64,000 bases of DNA from Phorcysia thermohydrogeniphila (GCF_004339575.1 NZ_SMFV01000001.1:1-64000); one strand, 5' to 3'; shown: positions 1 through 9,174, counted from the first letter of the stretch. Made by a program: numbers and translations. Notes: generated from the sequence alone by a model not told the origin.

Positions 1-179
1 TTATTTAGCTCACACTCTAAGTTTCTGATTTTTCCTTCTCTTTTGAAGGTTTTGATCTTGCCGTTTACGATGATGGCAATTCCGGCAGAGTCGTAGCCTC
101 TATACTCAAGCCTTTTTAGTCCGTCTAGAATGATGTTTTTTGCATTATCTTTACCGATATAGCCTACAATACCGCACAT
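1..179 (-). CDS. glmS: glutamine-fructose-6-phosphate aminotransferase, N-terminal part (runs off the left edge)
   Basis: Only the first 59 codons are in the window. The protein starts [13 protein letters not shown] and continues with the stretch [16 protein letters not shown], both hallmarks of the class II glutamine amidotransferase domain of GlmS, with Cys2 as the nucleophile after removal of Met1. GlmS makes glucosamine-6-phosphate from fructose-6-phosphate and glutamine, the first step towards peptidoglycan and LPS amino sugars. It is divergent from mnmE, with about 50 bp between the two starts that must hold both promoters. The 3' end lies outside the window. Confidence 0.95.
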   Translation of the reverse strand, partial: MCGIVGYIGKDNAKNIILDGLKRLEYRGYDSAGIAIIVNGKIKTFKREGKIRNLECELN

Positions 180-232
180 AAGTCTAGGATTCTCCTTTAA
201 ATTTTGTGAAAGTATAGCACAGGGGGTAAGTT

Positions 233-1624
233 GTGAGAGATTACCTTTGTGAGGATACGATAGCTGCGATAGGGACTCCTATCGGCAGGGGTGCCATAGG
301 AATCGTCAGGATTTCCGGGAAGGACTCCCTCAGGATACTTCAGGAGATGTTCCGGACAAAATCCGGAGAGAGGAAGGAGCACTTTGATAGCAGAAAGATG
401 TATTACGGCGTTGTCGTTGATAGCTCTGGAGAGCCGATAGATGAGGTTCTTACCGTTTATATGAGAGCTCCAAAAACTTTCACGGGAGAGGACATCGTTG
501 AGATTCACAGCCACGGAGGTATAGTTGTTGTAAGGAAGATTTTAAGGGAAGTTTTAAGGCGGGGAGCTCGCCTTGCAGAGCCCGGCGAGTTTACAATGAG
601 AGCTTTCATTCACGGGAAAATAGACCTCGTTCAGGCGGAGGCTATAAACGAGCTCATCAACGCTACGAGCGAAGTGTCCGCTAAGGTCGCTCTAAAACAC
701 TTAGAAGGAGAGCTCTCCAAAAAAATTAAGCTTTTAAGGGACAAGCTCCTTGAGGCAAAGGCCTACATTGAGGCTGCTGTAGACTTCCCTGAGGAAGAGG
801 TTGAGATAATAGAATCTGGAGAGGTAAAGAGGAGAATTCAGGAAGTCCTAAACGGAATAGAGAAACTCCTTTCTACTTATAGAGATGGTCGCATTATTAA
901 GGAGGGAATAAAAGTTGCAATAGTTGGTAGGCCTAACGTTGGAAAGTCTTCGCTCCTTAACGCAATCCTTCAAGAAGAAAGGGCCATCGTTACCGAAGTT
1001 CCCGGCACTACGCGGGACATTATTGAGGAAACGGTAACTTTGGAAGGTGTTCCTATCAGGCTCATTGATACGGCGGGAATAAGGGAGTCTTCTGATGTAG
1101 TTGAAAGAATAGGAATAGAGAGAAGCCTTAGGAGCATTGAAAGAGCGGACGTAATTCTTTTCGTTATTGACGGCTCTTGCGGATTTACAGAGGAAGATTT
1201 AAAAGTTTCTGAGATGCTGAGAGGGAAGGAAAATGTCATTCTTGTCCTTAATAAGAAGGATTTGGGTCTTAAGGTGAAGTGTGGAGAGGTTTCGGATTGG
1301 AGGTGCGTTGAGATAAGTGCTAAAAGTGGGGAGGGAATTAAGGAGCTTGCTACTGAAATCGTTAACATGGTTCTTTTAGATCCTGAAACTGTTTTGAAGG
1401 GAGATGACGTTCTCATAACGAGTGAAAGGCACAGAGAGCTTTTAGAGAAAGCCCGAGATTCGCTCATAAAAGTCGTTAACAGCATTGAGGCAGGTTTTGA
1501 GTCTCCTGAGTTTCTCTCTATGGATATTGACGCAGCTTTAAATGCCCTTGGAGAGATAGTCGGTCAGGTGACAACGGAGGACATGCTTGATATAATCTTC
1601 TCCCGATTCTGTATAGGGAAGTAA
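233..1624 (+). CDS. mnmE: tRNA modification GTPase MnmE
   Basis: 463 aa, the normal length for MnmE, which with MnmG installs the (carboxymethyl)aminomethyl group on U34 of wobble tRNAs. The N-terminal folate-binding domain starts [22 protein letters not shown] domain is inserted in the helical part, with a P-loop GRPNVGKS at about residue 232 and a DTAG switch at about 279. The C-terminal FCIGK supplies the catalytic Cys motif CIGK. The start is GTG at 233, preceded by a purine-rich GGGGG site. The M23 peptidase gene follows one base after the stop, so they are probably co-transcribed. Confidence 0.96.
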   Translation: MRDYLCEDTIAAIGTPIGRGAIGIVRISGKDSLRILQEMFRTKSGERKEHFDSRKMYYGVVVDSSGEPIDEVLTVYMRAPKTFTGEDIVEIHSHGGIVVVRKILREVLRRGARLAEPGEFTMRAFIHGKIDLVQAEAINELINATSEVSAKVALKHLEGELSKKIKLLRDKLLEAKAYIEAAVDFPEEEVEIIESGEVKRRIQEVLNGIEKLLSTYRDGRIIKEGIKVAIVGRPNVGKSSLLNAILQEERAIVTEVPGTTRDIIEETVTLEGVPIRLIDTAGIRESSDVVERIGIERSLRSIERADVILFVIDGSCGFTEEDLKVSEMLRGKENVILVLNKKDLGLKVKCGEVSDWRCVEISAKSGEGIKELATEIVNMVLLDPETVLKGDDVLITSERHRELLEKARDSLIKVVNSIEAGFESPEFLSMDIDAALNALGEIVGQVTTEDMLDIIFSRFCIGK

Positions 1625-1625
1625 G

Positions 1626-2576
1626 ATGGGGAAAAACAGGAATGACAGACTTCAGGTAATAGTCATTGAGGATGAACTCGCCAACAGGGTAAAGCGCTTT
1701 TTCATTTCAAAAAAGCTTATCGTTTTCTCTTTACTCTTCTCCGTTGTTTTCACCCTCAGTGTTACCGTATACGCCGTTTTCATAACCTACAAGTCCAACC
1801 GCTATTATTCCACTTCTACTAAGGAGCTCAAGGAGCTCCGCTCTAAAGTAGCTCAGCTTGAAAAGGAAAACGCTAACTTAAGGTCTCGTGTAGCTTCACT
1901 TGAGCAGGAGAAGGAAGAAACAATTGAAGAGCTTGCAAGGAGGATAGAGATAATAGACTCCATTATGAAAAGGGTAGGGATTGAAGTTTCTCAAACAGAG
2001 GGAGAGGGTGGACTTGCCCTTCCTCTTGATAAGCTACTGGAAAAAGAGAGCTCTGGAGTTAACTTTTCCGACGTCATTCCCGGTATTGACTACCTCATAG
2101 AGAACTTCAAGACAACTCCTCTTGGCTATCCAACTTACGGCAGGATAACCTCTGACTTTGGGCTCAGGCGTAATCCTGTCACGGGAAGACTTGAGTTTCA
2201 CTTGGGCGTTGATATAGCTGACAAGTGGGGGACACCGGTTAGAGCTCCAGCCGACGGCGTCGTTATAAAGGCGGGATGGTGTGGCCTTATGGGAAAGTGT
2301 CTTGAGATAAGGCACAACAGGGACATAGTAACCTACTACGGCCACTTGGCAAAGCTCCTTGTAAAAAAGGGTGATAGGGTAGAGAGGGGACAGATTATAG
2401 GCCTTATGGGGAACAGCGGAAGGAGTACGGGGCCACACTTGCACTACACTATAAAATTTAGAAACAGAATTATGAACCCCCACGACTTTATGGAGGTTCT
2501 TGCAAATGCTAAAGAGGAAAGAGTCAGAAAACATAGACGAAATCAAGAGCATCTTAGCCGAAGGTTTAAAAATTGA
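1626..2576 (+). CDS. M23 family metallopeptidase with TM and coiled coil
   Basis: 316 aa. A single N-terminal membrane segment (about residues 28-50) is followed by a coiled coil rich in Glu/Lys/Leu (about 62-110) and a C-terminal LytM/M23 domain. The zinc ligands are visible: H192-x3-D196 in FHLGVDIAD, and H271/H273 in TGPHLHYTI. The fold predicts a periplasmic, membrane-anchored peptidoglycan endopeptidase, or an activator of one, of the kind linked to cell division or cell shape. It overlaps the 5' end of a bactofilin gene, a common M23-bactofilin pairing in which the peptidase acts on cell shape together with the polymer. Confidence 0.9.
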   Translation: MGKNRNDRLQVIVIEDELANRVKRFFISKKLIVFSLLFSVVFTLSVTVYAVFITYKSNRYYSTSTKELKELRSKVAQLEKENANLRSRVASLEQEKEETIEELARRIEIIDSIMKRVGIEVSQTEGEGGLALPLDKLLEKESSGVNFSDVIPGIDYLIENFKTTPLGYPTYGRITSDFGLRRNPVTGRLEFHLGVDIADKWGTPVRAPADGVVIKAGWCGLMGKCLEIRHNRDIVTYYGHLAKLLVKKGDRVERGQIIGLMGNSGRSTGPHLHYTIKFRNRIMNPHDFMEVLANAKEERVRKHRRNQEHLSRRFKN

Positions 2577-2901
2577 GGGAAACATCTACGCCGAAGGGAA
2601 AATAAGGATAGACGGAGAGGTTACGGGCGACGTTAGGGGAAAGTTTGTAATCCTTGGACAGTCGTCAAAGATAAACGGTAACGTTTACGCAGAAGTTGTT
2701 GTAGCTATGGGGAACATTGAAGGTAACGTTGAGGCTAAGAAACTTGATGTAAAAGCTTCTGCAAAGATAAAGGGAGACGTTGTTGCAGAAAACTTTTCCG
2801 TTGAGCCGGGAGCAAGCCTTCACGGTTTAGTAAAGGTGGGGAGCTACAGGGAGTTTTCTGAAAATACCTTAGAGAGCTCTTCAGCAGGAACTAAGGAATA
2901 A
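2506..2901 (+). CDS. bactofilin (polymer-forming cytoskeletal protein)
   Basis: 131 aa from the ATG at 2506. A GGAGG at 2492-2496 is correctly spaced for this ATG, whereas a TTG at 2500 in the same frame would be too close. The core shows the short beta-helix repeats typical of bactofilins, with recurrent G-x-[VI]-x-G-[ND]-[VI] units (EGNIYAEGKIRIDGEVTGDV and onward). Bactofilins form nucleotide-independent filaments at the inner membrane. The gene overlaps the M23 peptidase by about 70 bp and its last 58 bp overlap the convergent bioW gene. Confidence 0.92.
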   Translation: MLKRKESENIDEIKSILAEGLKIEGNIYAEGKIRIDGEVTGDVRGKFVILGQSSKINGNVYAEVVVAMGNIEGNVEAKKLDVKASAKIKGDVVAENFSVEPGASLHGLVKVGSYREFSENTLESSSAGTKE

Positions 2902-3650
2902 GAACTTACCCTGTCAGCGAGAACGGGAATTTTCTCAAGGTACCTTATTAACTCATCTAAGGAGGTGCTTTCTCTAACGAAAATAGCTCTACCTCCTAAG
3001 GGAGAGCCCGCTTCTTTTATGTTTTTTATCCTAATGTAACCTACTCCCTTTAACGACAGGTAGCCTGTCGTGTAATCTGGGTCGTCTGAAACGCAGAGCT
3101 CTCCAAGGACAGCAGGATAGTTCAAAATCTTTGTTGAGAGCGTCAGGGCTTCCTTAAAGTTCTCGGTAAACCTTTCTCCTGTAAGCTCTCGGAGTTTCCT
3201 TTCTGCTTCTTTCGTTATGTCAAGGTAAGAGGCCCTTACTCCTCTGAATTTGTCCGGTTCAAGCCTTTTACCAGAGGGAACTTCAACAATCATCGCTCCT
3301 CTCATCGTTTTTCCGTCTGGGGCAGGTCCAGAAAGGAGCTCCCTGTAAACTCTAAGGCCAAGCTCTACTGGGATAGGAGAAAGAGAGAAGAGCTCCTTTA
3401 ATACTCTTTCAGCACTGTAGTTTCCCGTTACCTCAATGACGGGGAGTAAAGTAAGCCTTAAAGGCTCCTCAGAAAGAAGTTCAACTTTTAGGTTGATAAA
3501 GTCGGGTTTTCCTTTAGAGTGGTTGAGAGCTCTCCTTACAAGTTCTCCTGCAACTTTTTCAATTTCTTCTTCTCTGACTATCCTTTCTGCGCCGGAAATG
3601 TGGTGACCGGCAGCAGAGCTCCTCATCTTTACGCTATAGAGCTTCTCCAT
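2844..3650 (-). CDS. bioW: 6-carboxyhexanoate-CoA ligase (pimeloyl-CoA synthetase)
   Basis: 268 aa, close to the usual BioW length. BioW activates pimelate to pimeloyl-CoA, the acyl donor for BioF at the start of biotin ring assembly. Recognisable family features are the N-terminal YSVKMRSSAAGHHISGAERI, the ALNHSKGKPDFINLKVE stretch and the RGVRASYLDIT segment. It is the last gene of the leftward operon that begins with the symporter, and its start overlaps mscS by 17 bp. No other biotin gene is in the window, so its partners must lie elsewhere. Confidence 0.85.
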   Translation of the reverse strand: MEKLYSVKMRSSAAGHHISGAERIVREEEIEKVAGELVRRALNHSKGKPDFINLKVELLSEEPLRLTLLPVIEVTGNYSAERVLKELFSLSPIPVELGLRVYRELLSGPAPDGKTMRGAMIVEVPSGKRLEPDKFRGVRASYLDITKEAERKLRELTGERFTENFKEALTLSTKILNYPAVLGELCVSDDPDYTTGYLSLKGVGYIRIKNIKEAGSPLGGRAIFVRESTSLDELIRYLEKIPVLADRVSSYSLVPAEELSKVFSENSL

Positions 3651-4713
3651 CTCTCTCTAACTTAACTTCTAAGGGGGTTCTAAACCAAACATCGCTCTGA
3701 GGGAAGGGAATCTCTATACCGTTTTCTCTAAAGAGCTTTATTATCTTTTCGTGGAGAATGGACTTTATGCCAAAGGCAAGGTCTTTCTTCTCAACGTAGT
3801 ATATGAGCTTGAAAATTAGCGCGCTGTCTCCGAACTGGGTAAAATAAACAGCTGGTGGGGGATTTTTTAGAATACCTTCAACTCCCTCAGTTGCTAAAAG
3901 GAGGAGTTCCTTCACTTTCTCAATGTCTGAACCGTAGGCTACTCCTACTTCTACAAAGTCTTTAACTCTTGGGTCTGGGTAGAGTGAGTTTTCAATAATT
4001 CCTTCAGTGAGTTTAGAGTTTGGAATGGTTATTAGATTGTTTCCTGTAATAGTCAGTATTCTTGTCGTCCGCAGGCCTATGTCGTAAACGTAGCCTTCAA
4101 CGTCAATATCCTTTATGTAAACCCTGTCTCCTATGCGGAACTGCCGGTCGGTAACGAGCAGAACTCCAGAGATAAAGTTGCTTATCGTATCCTTTGCAGC
4201 TAAACCGACTGCTAAAGAGCCGACTCCAAGGGACGTTACTAAGGAAGTAACGTTAAATCCGAGCCTGTCAAGGATAGCGATGGCTGCTATCACAAAGACG
4301 AAGATTTTCATGAGTTTTGAAATCATAGAGTAGTAGGTATCTATTAACGGTGTCTCCGACGGGGAAACCTTTGCCTTCATTCCCTGTGAGAACTTCTCAA
4401 GGACGATGTCAAGAACCTTAGAGGCAACAAAGGAGAGTATGCATACGTAGAGGACGAAAAAGACGTTGTTTATGACCTCCGTTGTCTGAGCCGGCAGAGG
4501 GAGCTGAACTATGGCCAAGTTGAAAAATAGCAGGGCGAAAAAGTAGGAAACCCATACAGAGAGCCTTATGAGGAGCTTTTCGACTTTTGATAGTTTCTCA
4601 TCCCGCGAGAAAAACTTAAGTAGCAGCTTAGTTATAAACTTCTTTGACCAGAGGGAGAGTATGGAAAGGAGAACGAATAGCAGGACGAATGCATACTCAA
4701 ATTCGAACTTCAT
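3634..4713 (-). CDS. mscS: small-conductance mechanosensitive channel (MscS family)
   Basis: 359 aa with several N-terminal membrane helices, followed by the pore helix region SLGVGSLAVGLAAKDTISNF with its Ala/Gly-rich packing face, and the beta domain (QFRIGDRVYIKDIDVEGYV) of MscS channels. The C-terminal alpha/beta vestibule domain is complete. It is predicted to act as an osmotic safety valve in the inner membrane. It sits between dtd and bioW in a tight leftward operon. Confidence 0.93.
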   Translation of the reverse strand: MKFEFEYAFVLLFVLLSILSLWSKKFITKLLLKFFSRDEKLSKVEKLLIRLSVWVSYFFALLFFNLAIVQLPLPAQTTEVINNVFFVLYVCILSFVASKVLDIVLEKFSQGMKAKVSPSETPLIDTYYSMISKLMKIFVFVIAAIAILDRLGFNVTSLVTSLGVGSLAVGLAAKDTISNFISGVLLVTDRQFRIGDRVYIKDIDVEGYVYDIGLRTTRILTITGNNLITIPNSKLTEGIIENSLYPDPRVKDFVEVGVAYGSDIEKVKELLLLATEGVEGILKNPPPAVYFTQFGDSALIFKLIYYVEKKDLAFGIKSILHEKIIKLFRENGIEIPFPQSDVWFRTPLEVKLERDGEAL

Positions 4714-4722
4714 TGCGGCCTC

Positions 4723-5172
4723 TTAAGAAAAGTCTTTACTTGAGAGTATAAACGTTACTGGTCCATCGTTTACTATGTGAACCTTCATATCTGCTCCAAA
4801 TATGCCCGTCTTCACAGGGACGCCAAGTTCTCTACACTTTTCAACAAAGCGGTGGAACATCTGTTCTGCCTTTTCTGGGTCTTCGGATGATTGAAAGCTT
4901 GGTCTCCTTCCTTTCCTACAGTCAGCGGCCAAAGTGAAGTTCGGAACAACGAGGAGCTCCCCTCCTATCTCTTTCAGCGACAGGTTCATCTTCCCAGCAG
5001 AGTCCTCAAAAATCCTGAGGTTGACGATTTTGTCTGCCATCTTGTCTATGTAGGAATTTATGTCCCCTTTCTCAAAGCCCACGAGAGCAACGATTCCCTG
5101 TTTTATTTCCCCTACGGTTTCTCCTCCTACAACTACCTTACCGCTTAGGACTCTTTGAATTACCACTTTCAT
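4723..5172 (-). CDS. dtd: D-aminoacyl-tRNA deacylase
   Basis: 149 aa, full length for DTD, which hydrolyses D-aminoacyl-tRNAs (and Gly-tRNA-Ala) and so polices chirality in translation. The start MKVVIQRVLSGKVVV is family-typical. The substrate pocket motifs are seen as NFTLAADCRKGRRPSF and, near the C-terminus, NDGPVTFIL. It is encoded 9 bp from mscS and 3 bp from the marC-like gene. Confidence 0.95.
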   Translation of the reverse strand: MKVVIQRVLSGKVVVGGETVGEIKQGIVALVGFEKGDINSYIDKMADKIVNLRIFEDSAGKMNLSLKEIGGELLVVPNFTLAADCRKGRRPSFQSSEDPEKAEQMFHRFVEKCRELGVPVKTGIFGADMKVHIVNDGPVTFILSSKDFS

Positions 5173-5175
5173 CTT

Positions 5176-5799
5176 TTACCCCTGAGCCCACAAATGTTTT
5201 ACTCCGTCAACTATGAACTGAGAGCCGAGGGAGCCTACAAAGAGCCCGAATACCCTAACTGTAACGTTTATACCCGTAGGCCCCATTCTTTGAGCCAAGT
5301 AGGCTGCGTTTTTCAGGACAAAATATACAACAAGGGCTGTAATTGTCAGAGCTGCAAATAGCGAAGCTTCTTGGAAGACTCCGTGTGATTCCTCTTTGAA
5401 GATGAGGACGGTTGTAAAAGCCGCTGGACCAAAAAGGATTGGGATCCCAATTGGAATAACCGATATATCCTCCTTCTCGACGGCTGCATCCCTTTCTTCT
5501 TTTGTATGCTTAGTCTTTGGTGGATAGGCCTGAAGCATCTGAAAAGCCATGTGGAGAAGGATTAAACCGCCAAAAATCTTTATGCTGAAGATGTTTATTC
5601 CCATCAAGTTGAGGAGGGCGTCTCCTGCAAAGAAGGTAACGAGGGCAGCTATGAATACAGTGATGGAGCTCCTAAAAGCAACTTCCTCTATAGCTCGTTT
5701 TCCTTCAACTAAACCGGCGACAATTATGGCAGCAAATATGGGGTCAACAATAACGAGGATTGATATTAAGTACTTTAGGAACTCCACGTCCCACTCCAT
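5176..5799 (-). CDS. MarC family integral membrane protein
   Basis: 207 aa and very hydrophobic, with about six predicted helices and the MarC/UPF0056 signatures: VDPIFAAIIVAGL early in the chain, PIGIPILFGPAAFTTVL in the middle and GINVTVRVFGLFVGSLGSQF at the end. Its biochemical role is not established in any organism; despite the name, a multidrug efflux function has not been supported. Its start overlaps the end of the UbiA gene by 25 bp. Confidence 0.85.
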   Translation of the reverse strand: MEWDVEFLKYLISILVIVDPIFAAIIVAGLVEGKRAIEEVAFRSSITVFIAALVTFFAGDALLNLMGINIFSIKIFGGLILLHMAFQMLQAYPPKTKHTKEERDAAVEKEDISVIPIGIPILFGPAAFTTVLIFKEESHGVFQEASLFAALTITALVVYFVLKNAAYLAQRMGPTGINVTVRVFGLFVGSLGSQFIVDGVKHLWAQG

Positions 5800-6641
5800 A
5801 GGTAGTTAAGAAGAGTAAACGCAAAGATGGTTAGGCTGATGTAGCCGTTTAAGTTAAAGAATGCGTAGTTTATTTTAGTCCTATCGCGAGAAATGATGGC
5901 ATGCTCCTTAGCCATGAGAAAGGCTGAAATTGCTAGACCTATGTAGTAGGGTATTCCAAGTCCCTCACTTACTCCAACGTATATAAGTCCTAAAAGGGTT
6001 AAAACGTGGAAAACCTTCGAAAGGAGGAGTGCCTTTCTCTCTCCAAGGACTGCTGGGATTGAATAAAGACCTTCCTTCCTGTCAAACTCAACGTCCTGAA
6101 GTGCGTAAATGATGTCAAATCCTGCTACCCAGAGTCCCACGGAGGCAGACAGAATAAAGGCCGTTAAACTTACTCCTCCCGTTACTGCAACCCATGCTCC
6201 TAAGGGAGCAAGAGCTATTGCAATTCCGAGAACTATGTGGCACAGGTAGGTAAAGCGTTTTGTAAAGGAGTAGAGAACCAGAATAAAGATAGCAATAGGC
6301 GATAACTTAAGGGCTAAAGGGTTAAGTTTATAAGCTCCAAGGATCATAAGGGCGAAACCTACTACTGCAAGAGCTAAAGCCTCAGATTTTTTCACGATTC
6401 CCCTTGGAATGTGCCTGTTGGCTGTTCGTGGATTTTTGGCGTCAATTTCAGCGTCAATCAGCCTGTTTAGGCTCATAGCTGCTGTTCTTGCTCCGAATAG
6501 AGCTACAACAATCCAGAAAGTTTGGTAAGGGCTTGGAAAGCCGTGAGCAGCAATGAGTGCTGCTGTCAGCGCAAAGGGCAGGGCGAAGACCGTATGTTCA
6601 ACCTTTATCATTTCCATGTAGGTTTTGATTCTTTCAAGCAT
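5775..6641 (-). CDS. UbiA-family prenyltransferase, probably the menaquinone-pathway enzyme
   Basis: 288 aa and polytopic. The two aspartate-rich motifs of UbiA enzymes are intact: NRLIDAEIDAKNPRT at about residues 59-73, and a second around ALQDVEFDRKEG. These bind the prenyl diphosphate through magnesium. In an organism with MqnE-type futalosine enzymes (two such genes occur at 54072-56307) this is best read as MqnP, which prenylates the naphthoate intermediate of menaquinone. A 4-hydroxybenzoate or other aromatic substrate cannot be excluded from sequence alone. Confidence 0.88.
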   Translation of the reverse strand: MLERIKTYMEMIKVEHTVFALPFALTAALIAAHGFPSPYQTFWIVVALFGARTAAMSLNRLIDAEIDAKNPRTANRHIPRGIVKKSEALALAVVGFALMILGAYKLNPLALKLSPIAIFILVLYSFTKRFTYLCHIVLGIAIALAPLGAWVAVTGGVSLTAFILSASVGLWVAGFDIIYALQDVEFDRKEGLYSIPAVLGERKALLLSKVFHVLTLLGLIYVGVSEGLGIPYYIGLAISAFLMAKEHAIISRDRTKINYAFFNLNGYISLTIFAFTLLNYLWSGTWSS

Positions 6642-6650
6642 CTTTACACC

Positions 6651-7439
6651 TTAAATGAGCTTAATGCACTCGCCGATATGGTTAAATACGTAGTCTGGTC
6701 TCAGTTCGGGGGTAACTTCTTCTAAGATGGCTGTATCTTTGTACTTTCCGCTTAAGACGAACACGGTTTTAAATCCTGTGACCTTTTTTCCTTCGGCAAG
6801 GTCCGTAAATGGGTCGTCGCTTACCATGTAGACCTTTTGAGGATCACTTATTCCTAGAAGCTCAAAGGCTCTTTCAAAATACTCCTTTGAAGGTTTGCCA
6901 AAAGAAATTACTGGCTTGTTAGCAGCGTAGGAGAGTGCTGTAGCAATTGCTCCAACGCTTGGACCAACAAGACCGTCGGGATCTAAGATGAGCCTGTTCA
7001 TGTGGAATGAGAAGAGCTTTGCACCGTTAACGACAAGCGCAGAAGTTGCCGTTTTGAGTTTCCCGTAATTAATCTCTCTATCCCTTCCTACAACAACGGC
7101 ATCTACATTGTGGTCGTCCCTTACTTCAAAGCCTTCTTCTTTAAAGAATTCCTTTATCTTCTCAGTTCCCATAAAGTAGATAGATCTTACGCCTTCCCTC
7201 TTTAAGAAGTTGCTCGCTAGGAGGCTTGGTGAGAGGAGTTTTTTCTCGTTTACGTTGAAACCTTTCTCTCGGAGTATTTCTATTAGACGTCTCGGCTTTT
7301 CGGTTGAGTTGTTTGTAGCAACAATCCAAGGGATACCTCTTTCGTCAAGTATCTTTGTAAACTCAAGGGCTTCAGGTATTGGAGTGTAGCTTTTATCCTT
7401 TACAAGAGTTCCCTCAAGGTCAAGGAGAAACCCTACCAT
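6651..7439 (-). CDS. HAD-IIA family hydrolase (NagD/phosphoglycolate phosphatase-like)
   Basis: 262 aa. The HAD motifs are motif I DLEGTLV near the N-terminus, motif II TNNST, a conserved Lys in GKPSKEYF, and motif IV SDDPFTDL. The capped class IIA domain lies between motifs II and III. One oddity is that the second Asp of the usual DxDGT, the general acid/base, is replaced by Glu, so phosphatase activity may be altered. The substrate is not predictable. The gene overlaps the symporter by 20 bp. Confidence 0.82.
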   Translation of the reverse strand: MVGFLLDLEGTLVKDKSYTPIPEALEFTKILDERGIPWIVATNNSTEKPRRLIEILREKGFNVNEKKLLSPSLLASNFLKREGVRSIYFMGTEKIKEFFKEEGFEVRDDHNVDAVVVGRDREINYGKLKTATSALVVNGAKLFSFHMNRLILDPDGLVGPSVGAIATALSYAANKPVISFGKPSKEYFERAFELLGISDPQKVYMVSDDPFTDLAEGKKVTGFKTVFVLSGKYKDTAILEEVTPELRPDYVFNHIGECIKLI

Positions 7440-8643
7440 TTTTAACCTCCTCTAGTCCGTGGGAGATAACTGCAGCGCCAATTGTATCACCAAGAACGTT
7501 AACTGCCGTCCTACACCTGTCAAGGAACCAGTCAACAGCCAAAATGATACCTATTCCTTCTACCGGAATGCCGACGGACTGGAGAACTAAAACCATTGTA
7601 ACGAGTCCTGCTTCGGGAATTCCAGCAGCTCCAATTGCCGCAAGTGTGGCCGTTAAAAAGATAATAAGGTAGTGGGTAAGCTCAAGGTTGATTCCGTAGC
7701 TTTCGGCTATAAATATGACTGCGACGGCCTCGTAAAGTGCCGTCCCATCCATGTTTATAGTAGCTCCAAGAGGTAGGGTAAATTCTGCAACTGTCTTTTT
7801 AACGCCACTTCCAACAACTTCTTTAAGGGTAACCGGCAACGTGGCAGAAGAGGAAGCTGTTGCAAATGCCGTTATAAGGGCTTCTTTTACTTTTCCTATA
7901 TAAGCGTATGGATTTTTACGGATAAAGAAGTAGTAGATTGCAGGAAGAATTAGAAAGGCATGAATTCCCAAAGCTAAGAGGACGGTTAAAACATACTTGC
8001 CAAGAGAAATTAGAAGGGGAACTATTGCCTTTGCGCCACCAATAGAGGCTACCTTTGCAGCAATAAGGGAGAAGATTCCTAAGGGGGCAAAGTTGATAAT
8101 CCAGCCTGTTAGCTTTAGTATTGAAGCATCAAGCTCTGAGATGAGCTTGTGGAGGAGGGGCTTTTCTTCCCACTTGATGGACAGGACTGCAAGTGAAAAC
8201 AGCATCGTTGCAACTATGATTCCAAGAACGTTAAAGTCAACTAACGCTTTAAAGAGGTTTGGAGGTAGGAGGTTGGTAAGGAGCTCCTTTAAACTAAAGC
8301 TCATCTCCCTGTTAAATGAACTGTCTCCGTTGAGGGAAAAACCAACTCCCGGTTTTATCAGAATGACCGTTATTATTCCAATTGCCACAGCTATTGACGT
8401 TGTCATCGTGTAGTAGAGGAGAGCTCTCACTCCCACGCTTTTAAACTTCTCTATGGTTTTCATGTTTAAAATTGCGCTTGCTATTGAGACAATAATTAAA
8501 GGCAGAACGACCATTTTAAGGGCGTTTAGAAAGAGTTCTCCAATAAAGGCCGTCTTTAGAGAGAGCTCCGGCAAGAACCCTCCTGCTAAGAAACCCCCTA
8601 CTACTCCAAGAGCCATGTAGGTCAAAAACTTTCCCTTTCTCAC
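7420..8643 (-). CDS. dicarboxylate/amino acid:cation symporter (DAACS, GltP type)
   Basis: 407 aa, with the complete glutamate-transporter fold. The serine-rich hairpin HP1 appears as TASSSATLPVTLK, and the TM7 substrate/sodium motif as NMDGTALYEAVAVIF. HP2 lies in the AIGAAGIPEAGLVTM region. It imports acidic amino acids or C4-dicarboxylates with Na+ or H+. It is the first gene of the seven-gene leftward operon, and its promoter must lie in the 8644-8700 gap shared with the divergent array-1 promoter. Confidence 0.93.
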   Translation of the reverse strand: MRKGKFLTYMALGVVGGFLAGGFLPELSLKTAFIGELFLNALKMVVLPLIIVSIASAILNMKTIEKFKSVGVRALLYYTMTTSIAVAIGIITVILIKPGVGFSLNGDSSFNREMSFSLKELLTNLLPPNLFKALVDFNVLGIIVATMLFSLAVLSIKWEEKPLLHKLISELDASILKLTGWIINFAPLGIFSLIAAKVASIGGAKAIVPLLISLGKYVLTVLLALGIHAFLILPAIYYFFIRKNPYAYIGKVKEALITAFATASSSATLPVTLKEVVGSGVKKTVAEFTLPLGATINMDGTALYEAVAVIFIAESYGINLELTHYLIIFLTATLAAIGAAGIPEAGLVTMVLVLQSVGIPVEGIGIILAVDWFLDRCRTAVNVLGDTIGAAVISHGLEEVKNGRVSP

Positions 8644-8687
8644 TCTTTACCTCCGTAAGTCTAACTCTGTGAAATTTTACCTTGTGA

Positions 8688-8858
8688 TATAATTAAAAAA
8701 GTTAACTTTGGTCTTTGAAAGTTGAATAGGGCTAACGGGGCATAATTCAGCTTACTGAAACTTTTTGCTCTAATAGGCTCTTTTTCAAGGAGTTACAGAA
8801 TTTGATGGAAATCTCAAGTTCTGGAGATATTGATTTTCAATGTTTCCAATTTTTTGCT
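8688..8858 (+). promoter_or_regulatory. CRISPR leader 1 with its promoter
   Basis: An extended -10 (TGATATAAT, with TATAAT at 8688-8693) precedes a 150-bp leader running from 8709 to the first repeat. The leader starts TGGTCTTTGAAAGTTGAATA and ends TTTTTTGCT. It carries an imperfect palindrome, TTCAGCTTACTGAA, at 8746-8759. The same element precedes arrays 2, 3 and 4, which fixes the direction of transcription. Confidence 0.85.
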
Positions 8859-9039
8859 GTTGAAATGCCCGAAAAAGTGAGCGGGATTGCGACTTTGCTG
8901 GGTTAATCCAAAGTTCTTCAAACTCCCTTTTACTCTTGTTGAAATGCCCGAAAAAGTGAGCGGGATTGCGACGCCGGCCTTCGGGCTCCTAACCCTACTC
9001 TTCGCGCCTCAAGTTGAAATGCCCGAAAAAGTGCGGGAT
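8859..9039 (+). CRISPR. CRISPR array 1 (two intact repeats and one decayed terminal repeat)
   Basis: The 35-bp repeats are at 8859-8893 and 8938-8972. They begin GTTGAAATGCCCG and end with the 8-nt handle ATTGCGAC, with an inner CCCG/CGGG stem. A third, shortened copy starts at 9013 and breaks up after GAAAAAGTG. The spacers are 44 bp (8894-8937) and 40 bp (8973-9012), in the size range of type III arrays. A decayed last repeat at the leader-distal end confirms the orientation. Confidence 0.95.
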
Positions 9040-9046
9040 ATATTCT

Positions 9047-9106
9047 TCACAGGGAGAGTCTGAGAGGGGACAAAATTTCCTTCACCCTGTCAGATTTTTC
9101 TTTAGA
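9047..9106 (+). terminator. CRISPR trailer hairpin 1 / probable terminator
   Basis: The inner stem GAGGGGA (9064-9070) pairs with TTCCTTC (9077-9083). An outer ACAGGG / CCCTGT pair closes it and a T-rich run (GATTTTTCTTT) follows, so here the element looks like an intrinsic terminator. Related hairpins follow all four arrays in the window. Confidence 0.7.
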
Positions 9107-9174
9107 GACTCGTTATCCTAAAAGTGAAGGCTAAAGAACGATTGAAAGGTGATAAGTTGGGCTCTGACTGGAAG

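Noticed and set aside
970-1485. Long antisense frames over mnmE and many other genes
   Set aside because: They are mirror images of strongly conserved genes, lack family features and ribosome sites.
8709-8858. Leader element read as a tRNA-like or small RNA gene (GGGGCATA..TTCA)
   Set aside because: No acceptor stem or anticodon arm can be folded; the sequence is conserved as a CRISPR leader in four places.
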